Source: NIOZ-UU13 sp032250555
GTDB taxonomy: Bacteria; Planctomycetota; Phycisphaerae; Sedimentisphaerales; Anaerobacaceae
DNA length: 12,069 nucleotides
NCBI GenBank assembly: GCA_032250555.1
Contig: JAVVFI010000139.1
Coordinates: 1-12,069, forward strand
Reading direction: 5' to 3'
The notes beneath the pieces are model-generated. The model worked only from the letters and a program-made list of their open reading frames with translations, was not told the DNA's origin and made no database searches. Below, one piece after another: positions 1 through 6,124 of the stretch; the first letter of the stretch is position 1; each line of letters opens with the position of its first letter. The translations under genes and the position numbers were made by a program.

Positions 1-351
1 AAGAAATATAAAGTCCCTGAAAAGATGCAGGCATATATGAAGCGTGCGGGAATCAAGGGCAAGAATTTTTATCACGGAGCCGGCTGTGAGGCCTGCAGAG
101 ACTCAGGTTATGTCGGGCGTGTGGGAATTTACGAGATGCTGGTAATTAATGATGAGTTAAGGAGCATGATTAATAAAGATTCATCGGTCGATAATATGCG
201 TAAGGTGTTTCATAAAAGCGGCTCTCACAGCTTGTTTGACGACGGGCTTGTGAAAGTAAATCAGGGCATGACGACAATAGAAGAGGTGCTCAGAGTAACC
301 GAAGTGTACGGGATAAATGAAAACGAGGTCTTTGTCGAAAACGACAAGTAA
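1..351 (+). CDS. GspE/PilB-type secretion ATPase, C-terminal end (5' partial)
   Basis: This is the last 116 residues of a hexameric ATPase of the type II secretion / type IV pilus family, which acts on the cytoplasmic face of the inner membrane and powers pseudopilus or pilus assembly. The reading frame is open from base 1, so the gene begins upstream of the window. Visible family marks are a CxxC pair at residues 29-32 followed by SGYVGRVGIYE, and near the end the pattern DGLVKVNQGMTTIEEVLRVT, typical of the family's C-terminus. The CxxC is normally half of a four-cysteine zinc site; the other pair would lie just upstream of the window. The Walker motifs are also outside. GspE and PilB cannot be told apart from this fragment. 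The next gene starts 50 bp downstream, and any functional link to it is unproven. Confidence 0.9.
   Translation, partial: KKYKVPEKMQAYMKRAGIKGKNFYHGAGCEACRDSGYVGRVGIYEMLVINDELRSMINKDSSVDNMRKVFHKSGSHSLFDDGLVKVNQGMTTIEEVLRVTEVYGINENEVFVENDK
332..347 (+). repeat. Perfect 6-bp inverted repeat at the 3' end of the ATPase gene
   Basis: TTGTCG and CGACAA flank an AAAA loop, just before the stop codon at 349-351. The hairpin could slow transcription or protect a 3' end, but no T-run follows it, so it is not a classical intrinsic terminator. It may be chance within coding sequence. Confidence 0.35.
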
Positions 352-401
352 AAGAGCTGGGATTCTGATTCGAACAAAAGATATATAAGACTTAAAATAT
401 T

Positions 402-1733
402 ATGAATAAAATATTTGTTATTATCGGTTTGGTATTTCTGATTGCCGGTTCAGCTATGTTTGGTTGGATTCGTATCGAAAAACAGAAGGAACAGCAGAGA
501 ATAGCTAACTATAAATCGAAGCCTGATTCAGGGACAGCAGAGTTTATCGAGCAGTTCAGGACGGAAGGGTACGACAAAAGCAAATTTGAATCTCAGCAGC
601 ATGACAGACTCCAGGCTGATTTGGACGAATTGGCATCCGGAGAAAAAAATATTTCTTTAGATGCAGATATTCTTTACGGTGAGAATTGGCAGGATGAATT
701 ACAGAAATACAAAAAACGAAAAGAACTTGGTGAGTTTATTCTGACAGGATCTATTGTATGTATATCTATGGGAGGGACAATATTTTTATGGTATTTGTTA
801 GTATGGTTCATCAAGGGATTTGTAAAGGCTTTATCCGGTTTGAAAAAGCGTTTACAGAATATTAATAACAAACAGCCAAAGGAAAATGTCGAAGAGGCTG
901 AAGAGACATATATAGAGAAGGATTTGATAGAAAAAGAACAGGAGTATGAACAACCACCCAAGTATCAGGAAGACCAGCTTAAGAAAAAAACAAATGCTCC
1001 GTGGGGTTCCAGTAAGAGTAAGTTAGAACAGGATAAGAATGAACAGGTTCTTTCGACGAAACAGCATTCCAGTACAAATAACACAGACCGCAAACATACA
1101 AAAAAGCAAATTGAAATCGATACGACTGAAGATGCTGAGAAAATTGCTGTTTTACTTTCCGACGAGGAAACCAATGAATCTTTAGCAAAGCTTGAGGAGT
1201 CACTAAAAGCACAAACAGAGCAATTGGAAGAACGGACAGCACAGAGCGTTCAAGAGGCCTTAAAAGAACATTCTCAACCGCTCGACAGTACACTTAAAGA
1301 TCTTGCTCAGCAGGTCTCAGCTATTCGTGAATACGCTTCATGTCAGCAGGAAAGGGTGGAAAAACTTCAGGATGGTTATGACTGGAATATTATTAAAACA
1401 TTTTGTCTGCGAATTATTCGCTGCATTGACAATTTGGAAAACCGTATCGAGAGACTCTCCAGTAAAGGGACTAAAACCGAATATCTCGAGGACATAAGAG
1501 ATGAAATGGTGTTTGCTCTGGAGTCGAGTGGAATAGAGCAATATCAGCCGGAAATAAACAGTGATTATCGTGGCCAGGAAAAGTATGCAGAGGCCGTTAA
1601 ACAAAAAGAACATTGTGACAACGCTAAGCAAAAAGGAAAAATTGCAAAAGTTATCAGGCCGGGCTATCAATACGTTATAAATGAAGAGAATGTAAAAATA
1701 GTACGCACGGCTCAGGTTAAGCTCTTTGGTTAG
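402..1733 (+). CDS. Membrane-anchored GrpE-like nucleotide exchange factor
   Basis: This 443-residue protein has hydrophobic segments at about residues 4-23 and 110-135. The second is followed by a strongly basic stretch (KGFVKALSGLKKRLQ), which places the long C-terminal part in the cytoplasm and the roughly 85-residue loop outside. Residues about 140-250 are a charged, low-complexity linker rich in E, K and Q, and about 250-325 look like a coiled coil. Residues about 325-443 resemble the GrpE core: a helix with CIDNLENRIERL (compare the LLPVIDSLDRAL helix of E. coli GrpE), then DEMVFALESSGIEQYQP, a gap, and KGKIAKVIRPGYQYV...VRTAQVKL, matching the G-x-I-x-x-V-x-x-GY...R-A-x-V-x-V end of GrpE. 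The immediate neighbour is an Hsp70, the partner GrpE acts on. Ordinary GrpE is about 200 residues and soluble, so the anchor and linker are unusual. The ribosome site before the ATG is weak. The GrpE assignment rests on pattern matching by eye and on context. Confidence 0.72.
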   Translation: MNKIFVIIGLVFLIAGSAMFGWIRIEKQKEQQRIANYKSKPDSGTAEFIEQFRTEGYDKSKFESQQHDRLQADLDELASGEKNISLDADILYGENWQDELQKYKKRKELGEFILTGSIVCISMGGTIFLWYLLVWFIKGFVKALSGLKKRLQNINNKQPKENVEEAEETYIEKDLIEKEQEYEQPPKYQEDQLKKKTNAPWGSSKSKLEQDKNEQVLSTKQHSSTNNTDRKHTKKQIEIDTTEDAEKIAVLLSDEETNESLAKLEESLKAQTEQLEERTAQSVQEALKEHSQPLDSTLKDLAQQVSAIREYASCQQERVEKLQDGYDWNIIKTFCLRIIRCIDNLENRIERLSSKGTKTEYLEDIRDEMVFALESSGIEQYQPEINSDYRGQEKYAEAVKQKEHCDNAKQKGKIAKVIRPGYQYVINEENVKIVRTAQVKLFG

Positions 1734-1785
1734 GCTTATTCAAAAGAAGTATGATAAGAAGTCAATACTTTGAGCTAAGAAATAA

Positions 1786-1791
1786 AAGGGG
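1786..1791 (+). promoter_or_regulatory. Ribosome binding site of the Hsp70 gene
   Basis: AAGGGG lies 6 nt before the ATG at 1798 and is one of the clearest Shine-Dalgarno sites in the window. It supports that start, which puts the first phosphate motif of Hsp70 at residues 6-14 as in DnaK. The stronger site may mean the Hsp70 is made in greater amounts than the upstream partner. Confidence 0.6.
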
Positions 1792-1797
1792 TATAAA

Positions 1798-3348
1798 ATG
1801 GCTAACATAGTAGGCATAGATTTGGGAACAACTTTTTCAGCGTTAGCGACACTTAATGCTATCGGTAAACCTGAAATTGTCCCGAATGCTGATGGTGAAA
1901 GGCTTACGCCGTCTGCAATATTCTTCGATGAAGAAAACTCTGATATAATCAGGGTAGGAATCGAAGCTATTAATTCGCGGCGGCTGAATGCTGAAAGGTC
2001 TGTACGCTGGGTAAAGCGGTACATGGGTGACTCGAAGTATCACAAGCGTATTGACAAGAAGGACTGGACGCCTGTGGAATTGTCCTCGCTGATTCTAAAA
2101 AAGCTTAAGCAGGACTGCTCGGTTGGAAACGACCAAATCAATGATGTTGTCGTGTCCGTTCCCGCCCACTTCGATGAGGTTCGCCGGAAAGCGACAATGG
2201 ACGCAGGGATTATGGCCGGTCTTAATGTGATTGGAATAGTGAATGAGCCAGTTGCTGCCGCTTTATATTATGCTACCACGCGAGAGGTTTCCGGAAAGGT
2301 TCTTGTATATGACCTCGGTGGAGGAACCTTCGATGTAACAATAATGGATGTCAAAGGCCATCAGATGGATATTGTTTGCTCGCAGGGCGATCACGCCCTC
2401 GGCGGTGTTGATTTTGACCAGAAAATATTAGAGCTGCTGGAGCAGTGCTATCGGGATAAATTTAACAGTGAGTTGATTAGCTCTGAAGAAGACAGGGCAA
2501 AGTATGAAGATGAAGCCGAAGATATTAAAAAAACATTGTCAAGACGGCCGGTTGCTAAAAAACTGCTTTACGGTCCGGCCGGCAGTATGAAAGTTGAAAT
2601 TACACGCGAGATGTTCGAAGAGTCCATTTCTTCATTGATGTCTCGAACCGATATCCTGGTTGAGGTGGCACTTGAGGAAGCCAAGCTTAAAGCTTCTGAA
2701 ATTGACACTGTGTTATTGGTAGGTGGAAGTACGAGGATGCCAATCGTTCTGCAGCGTCTGGAGAAGATGTTTGGTTTCGCCCCTGAGACGGCGGTAAATG
2801 TGGATGAATGTGTTGCGCTTGGAGCCGCATTACACGCCGGATTAACAATGCTCAGGGAAAAATCTGATGACGTTCCGGCTGGTGTTTCTAACGGCTTAAA
2901 AGACATTAACCTTACTGATGTTTGTAACCACAGTTATGGTACTATATGTGCTCCTATTGACGAGAAAACCGGCAAGCGTGTAATTGAGAATCGTATCATT
3001 TTGAAGAAGAATACACCTTTGCCCTGTGAGAGTTCACAAATGTTCTATACTCTTTCTGATGGACAAACAGACCTTGAGGTAACGATAACCCAGGGTGAAG
3101 ATACTGCTGTTGAGTATGTAAATAAGATTGCAACGCATAAATTTAAGCTTCCTCCGAACAGGCCTGCTGATCGGCCTATCAAGGTTACTTACAGCTATGA
3201 TGTCAATCAGAGGATGCACTGCAAGTTCGAAGATGTTGAATCTGGCAAAGTCCTTGAAGTTGATTTGTCTCTGGATCAGATAAGCGAGATGTCTGAAAAA
3301 GATGTAAAAGGCAAAAATAAAAAAATGAAGTCTTTCAAAGTCGAGTAG
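1798..3348 (+). CDS. Hsp70 (DnaK-like) chaperone without helical lid
   Basis: This 516-residue protein is an ATP-driven chaperone of the Hsp70 family, predicted to be cytoplasmic with no signal or membrane segment. The nucleotide-binding domain covers about residues 1-350. Phosphate loop 1 is GIDLGTTFS (6-14), followed by the conserved lysine in WVKRYMG (K73, matching DnaK K70), NEPVAAALYYA (149-159), phosphate loop 2 DLGGGTFDV (172-180, with T177 matching DnaK T199), the adenosine motif LLVGGSTRMP (306-315), and DECVALGAALHAG (336-348). A linker leads to a beta-type substrate-binding domain, about 375-490, with LKKNTPLPCESSQMFYTLSDGQ matching the DnaK segment [21 protein letters not shown]. 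The protein then stops after a short basic tail (KDVKGKNKKMKSFKVE). DnaK has about 120 more residues forming the helical lid and tail, and these are missing here. The GrpE-like and TerB/J-like genes on either side (64 bp before, 4 bp after) suggest a dedicated three-part chaperone system. Confidence 0.93.
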   Translation: MANIVGIDLGTTFSALATLNAIGKPEIVPNADGERLTPSAIFFDEENSDIIRVGIEAINSRRLNAERSVRWVKRYMGDSKYHKRIDKKDWTPVELSSLILKKLKQDCSVGNDQINDVVVSVPAHFDEVRRKATMDAGIMAGLNVIGIVNEPVAAALYYATTREVSGKVLVYDLGGGTFDVTIMDVKGHQMDIVCSQGDHALGGVDFDQKILELLEQCYRDKFNSELISSEEDRAKYEDEAEDIKKTLSRRPVAKKLLYGPAGSMKVEITREMFEESISSLMSRTDILVEVALEEAKLKASEIDTVLLVGGSTRMPIVLQRLEKMFGFAPETAVNVDECVALGAALHAGLTMLREKSDDVPAGVSNGLKDINLTDVCNHSYGTICAPIDEKTGKRVIENRIILKKNTPLPCESSQMFYTLSDGQTDLEVTITQGEDTAVEYVNKIATHKFKLPPNRPADRPIKVTYSYDVNQRMHCKFEDVESGKVLEVDLSLDQISEMSEKDVKGKNKKMKSFKVE

Positions 3349-3352
3349 ATAG

Positions 3353-4633
3353 ATGGACAAAGTTGTGATGTCAATTTTAATTGGAGTAGCAGCAGCTATA
3401 ACGATGATTCTTTTTAGTTTGATTCGTCGTGTAAATGTTGCTGAATTAATAAACCGATTGACGTCGGGAGATTTCATCGGTCATCTCAGTATTTCTGATT
3501 TACTTAATAACTTCAAGGTGACGGTTTCGCCGCAAAAAACAAGCAGACCATCTATCGAGCTTTCCCATGAACTTGATTTGAGTATTCTTAATTGCCGTGC
3601 CAAACTGTCGCAACAGGAAGATGATGACGGTATTTATGACGCCTTTGAGGTTGAAATCTGCGGTTCAATCCATGCTCGTCAGGATGTGGAGTCGGCGAAT
3701 TTAAGCATTTCTATCGAGGATACAACTGATAAGGAGCCTAAAACACACTCGGTACAAGCTGTGGTAAAACAATGGCAGGAGCCGGATTCATCTGTATTCC
3801 GTTATAATGCCAAGCTCGGCAAGCTTCCACATCAGGTCACTACCATATCGGAATGGACATCCATTGCCATTTTCCGTCTTGACTGGCTGGTACTTCCCCA
3901 CAAGGGAAAAAGAGAACTTATGTTCATTATATCAATATTCCCCGCCGAAGGAGGAGAACAGCTTGCTTGTGCCCGCTGCTATTTAGAGTATCACAATCGT
4001 GAATTCGGTTATCTTGATTTGAAGGAAAATAACCAACGTTCCAAAACACTGGCTGTTGCACTGGCATTTACCGTAAGTGCAGCGGACGGCAAAATGTATG
4101 ATTGTGAAATTGAACTTATAAAAAACTGGTCGAGGGAAAACATAGACCTGTCTGAGACATCCAGCAAGGAGCGGCGTAAACTTGAAAAAGCATTAAAAGA
4201 AACCATTACGTTTTTCCAAGAAGGAAATAAATTAAACAGTCACGATATATGCCGAGAGATTGTTGAAATTGCTCCACCTGCAGACCGCGAATCCATTTTG
4301 AATCTTTGTTTACATGTGGCACAGGCCAACGGTTCTGTAACTTCAGAAGAATTGACTCTTTTAAAAGATTTGGCAAGCTGGCTGGAAATTGATACAGATA
4401 AGTTCAGAGAAATGGTTCAAAAAGTATTTCCAGTAGATATGTATGAAGTAATGGATATTGAAACCATTCTCGGAGTAACTTCAGACATGAACAAAGAAAA
4501 AGCCCGCCGGCGTTTAAATAAAGAGTATAGCAAATGGAGTGCGAGAGTAACAAATGCCGATCCCGACATCCAAAGCCAGGCCGACCAGATGCTACAGCTC
4601 ATCGCTGATGCAAGAAGCCAATACATAGGCTAA
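3353..4633 (+). CDS. Membrane-anchored TerB-like protein with degenerate J-like C-terminus
   Basis: This 426-residue protein starts 4 bp after the Hsp70 stop codon, so its translation is probably coupled. Residues 4-24 form one hydrophobic segment followed by RR, suggesting an inner-membrane anchor with the rest in the cytoplasm. Residues about 60-225 look like a beta-rich domain that I do not recognise. Residues about 230-360 resemble a TerB domain: two related helical halves, VALAFTVSAADGKM...E and CLHVAQANGSVTSEELTLLKDLASWL. Residues about 365-426 (MDIETILGVTSDMNKEKARR...LIADARSQY) follow the outline of a J domain, which activates Hsp70 ATPase, but the essential HPD tripeptide is absent (the place reads YSKWSARV). 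The order anchor, TerB, J is that of the E. coli co-chaperone DjlA. It probably links the neighbouring Hsp70 to the membrane, but whether it can stimulate ATPase without HPD is open. Confidence 0.75.
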   Translation: MDKVVMSILIGVAAAITMILFSLIRRVNVAELINRLTSGDFIGHLSISDLLNNFKVTVSPQKTSRPSIELSHELDLSILNCRAKLSQQEDDDGIYDAFEVEICGSIHARQDVESANLSISIEDTTDKEPKTHSVQAVVKQWQEPDSSVFRYNAKLGKLPHQVTTISEWTSIAIFRLDWLVLPHKGKRELMFIISIFPAEGGEQLACARCYLEYHNREFGYLDLKENNQRSKTLAVALAFTVSAADGKMYDCEIELIKNWSRENIDLSETSSKERRKLEKALKETITFFQEGNKLNSHDICREIVEIAPPADRESILNLCLHVAQANGSVTSEELTLLKDLASWLEIDTDKFREMVQKVFPVDMYEVMDIETILGVTSDMNKEKARRRLNKEYSKWSARVTNADPDIQSQADQMLQLIADARSQYIG

Positions 4634-4663
4634 AAGCTCCGAACACTGGGAGATGTTTTAGCC
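4628..4663 (+). terminator. Stem-loop overlapping the stop codon of the chaperone operon
   Basis: GGCTAAAA (4628-4635) and TTTTAGCC (4656-4663) are a perfect 8-bp inverted repeat, and inside it CTCC (4637-4640) pairs with GGAG (4649-4652). The structure includes the TAA stop at 4631-4633. There is no T-run after it, so it is not a textbook intrinsic terminator. It could mark the 3' end, protect the transcript or slow polymerase. A new promoter follows about 160 bp downstream, which fits an operon boundary here. Confidence 0.5.
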
Positions 4664-4804
4664 AAGCCGCTATGTTAGACACATCATATCAGATGTCAGA
4701 CCGATTAGAAACTGCATATAAATCAGTTCGAGTGAGCCGCCAGCACAAGTAACATATCACAGATTAAGATTTTAGAAAAGCACATCCGATTGATGTAAAA
4801 CATC
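4664..4804. other. Non-coding spacer with small inverted repeats
   Basis: No convincing gene is seen between the chaperone operon and the next promoter. Short inverted repeats are present: ACATC-N6-GATGT (4681-4696), AACTG-N9-CAGTT (4710-4728) and ACATC-N5-GATGT (4782-4796), with a further ACATCC at 4800-4805. The same ACATC/GATGT pair occurring twice about 100 bp apart could be paired regulator sites, but 5-bp arms are weak evidence. Confidence 0.35.
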
Positions 4805-4828
4805 CAACAGGCTCCGAAGGTTCTGTTG
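4805..4828. promoter_or_regulatory. Imperfect palindrome over the -35 box (candidate operator)
   Basis: CAACAG (4805-4810) and CTGTTG (4823-4828) are perfect 6-bp arms, with a CC-GAA-GG mini-stem between them. The right arm overlaps the -35 hexamer at 4826-4831, a usual place for a repressor site. No regulator gene is in the window, so the role is inferred from position only. Confidence 0.35.
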
Positions 4829-4854
4829 CCAGAGTTCAATTAATAAGTTATTAT
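4826..4854 (+). promoter_or_regulatory. Sigma70-like promoter of the beta-propeller/ABC operon
   Basis: A -35 box TTGCCA (4826-4831) is separated by 17 bp from a -10 box TATTAT (4849-4854). Each matches the consensus at five of six bases. Transcription would start near 4861, giving an untranslated leader of about 44 bases before the ATG at 4905. That start point also argues against translation beginning at the TTG at 4854, which lies inside the promoter. Confidence 0.6.
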
Positions 4855-4904
4855 TGAGGTTGTTATGGAAGATACTGAGTCAATGGATACTAACGGGAAG
4901 TGCT

Positions 4905-6107
4905 ATGAGAGTTAAGATTAAGTTAGCCCTGATACTTGTTATTATTCTCGTATTATGTGTGGTTTTTACGGCATTGATAATCAGCCGGATGCCACGTGGA
5001 GACGAGAAAGCAGTTTCTGAGTTCATACAGCCGGAAACGGCAGTTGGCCAACAGGACAGTTGGCCTATGTTTCGAGGCGGTCAGCAGCTCTTAGGCCGGG
5101 CTTCCGGGTCTTTACCTGATTCGTTGAAATTTGTTTGGAAATTCAAAACCGGCGACGAAATTAAATCATCGCCGGCAATCGAGGGAAATCTTGTATTTAT
5201 CGGCTCATCTGACAAAAATGTTTACGCAATTGATTTAACCAGCGGACGGCAAGTATGGGCGTACAAGACTGAGGATGCTGTCGAGGCAGCGCCTTGTGTG
5301 GTTGAGGATTCAGTTTTTGTTGGATCATCAGATGGATTCCTGTATGCGCTTGAGGCTAAAAGCGGCTCACTTAAATGGAAATACAAAACGGATGGAGAGA
5401 TTCTTGGGGCTGCTAACTGGATACACTCACCTGACGGCCAGATGCTATGGATTCTTGTAGGCAGCTACGATGGCATATTGCATTGCGTGGAAGCGGCGAC
5501 CGGAAAACCCGTGTGGACTTATGAAACGGACAATTATATAAATGGCTCACCTGCGGTTGATAACCAGAAGACCGTTTTCGGAGGCTGCGATGCTATGATT
5601 CACGTTGTGTCACTGATCGACGGCAGTGAAATAATGCAGATAGATGCCGACTCATATATTGCAGCTTCGGCGGCATTTGTCGATGGACAGGTGTATGTGG
5701 GCAATTACGATAATGTACTTATCAAAGCCGATATTGGCGCCGGCAAAATTGCATGGAAATACACGGATTCGGACTCTCCGTTTTTCTCTTCACCGGCAGT
5801 CGGCGACAACGTAGTGGTATTTGGAGGACGAGATGAGCGTGTGCACTGTGTTAATCGCAATGATGGCAAGGTAGTCTGGACATTTCAGGCACTGGGAGAA
5901 GTTGACAGCTCGCCGGTCATCTGCGGTGACAAAGTGGTTATAGGCTCCGAAGACGGCCGACTTTATATGTTAAGGCTTTCTGATGGAAAACAAGTGTGGT
6001 CGTATGACATCGGCCAGCCTGTTACTTCTTCGCCGGCTGTAGCCAGTCAGATGGTTGTAGTCGGCAGTGATGACGGTTATGTTTATGCATTTAGTTCCAA
6101 GCGATAA
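4905..6107 (+). CDS. Membrane-anchored PQQ-type beta-propeller protein (BamB-like fold)
   Basis: This 400-residue protein has an N-terminal hydrophobic segment at about 7-27 with no signal-peptidase or lipoprotein site that I can see, so it is probably anchored in the inner membrane and faces the periplasm. After WPMFRG (53-58) it consists of repeats of about 40 residues of the form SSPA-x-VFIGSSDGFLYALD-x-GKxxW. I count eight, and the N-terminal LKFVWKFKTGD would close the ring, giving an eight-bladed propeller like BamB. The last copies (VICGDKVVIGSEDGRLYMLR and VASQMVVVGSDDGYVYAFSS) are the most regular. These proteins usually act as binding scaffolds, and the PQQ name reflects the repeat, not proven cofactor binding. 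The frame extends up to a TTG at 4854, but ATG 4905 is chosen because it follows GGGAAG by 4 nt and the TTG lies in the promoter. The gene is followed 17 bp later by the glycosyltransferase. Confidence 0.88.
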   Translation: MRVKIKLALILVIILVLCVVFTALIISRMPRGDEKAVSEFIQPETAVGQQDSWPMFRGGQQLLGRASGSLPDSLKFVWKFKTGDEIKSSPAIEGNLVFIGSSDKNVYAIDLTSGRQVWAYKTEDAVEAAPCVVEDSVFVGSSDGFLYALEAKSGSLKWKYKTDGEILGAANWIHSPDGQMLWILVGSYDGILHCVEAATGKPVWTYETDNYINGSPAVDNQKTVFGGCDAMIHVVSLIDGSEIMQIDADSYIAASAAFVDGQVYVGNYDNVLIKADIGAGKIAWKYTDSDSPFFSSPAVGDNVVVFGGRDERVHCVNRNDGKVVWTFQALGEVDSSPVICGDKVVIGSEDGRLYMLRLSDGKQVWSYDIGQPVTSSPAVASQMVVVGSDDGYVYAFSSKR

Positions 6108-6124
6108 AAACGGAGCATAGATTT

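Noticed and set aside
3034..3477. 147-residue minus-strand frame at the end of the Hsp70 gene
   Set aside because: It overlaps the Hsp70 substrate domain and the next gene's start, and shows no domain or ribosome site.
4672..4752. 26-codon ORF (MLDTSYQMSDRLETAYKSVR...) between the operons
   Set aside because: It has no ribosome site before it and no known match; too short to support without conservation data.
4854..4904. TTG start giving 17 extra residues on the propeller protein
   Set aside because: The TTG lies inside the predicted -10 region and the ATG at 4905 has its own GGGAAG site.
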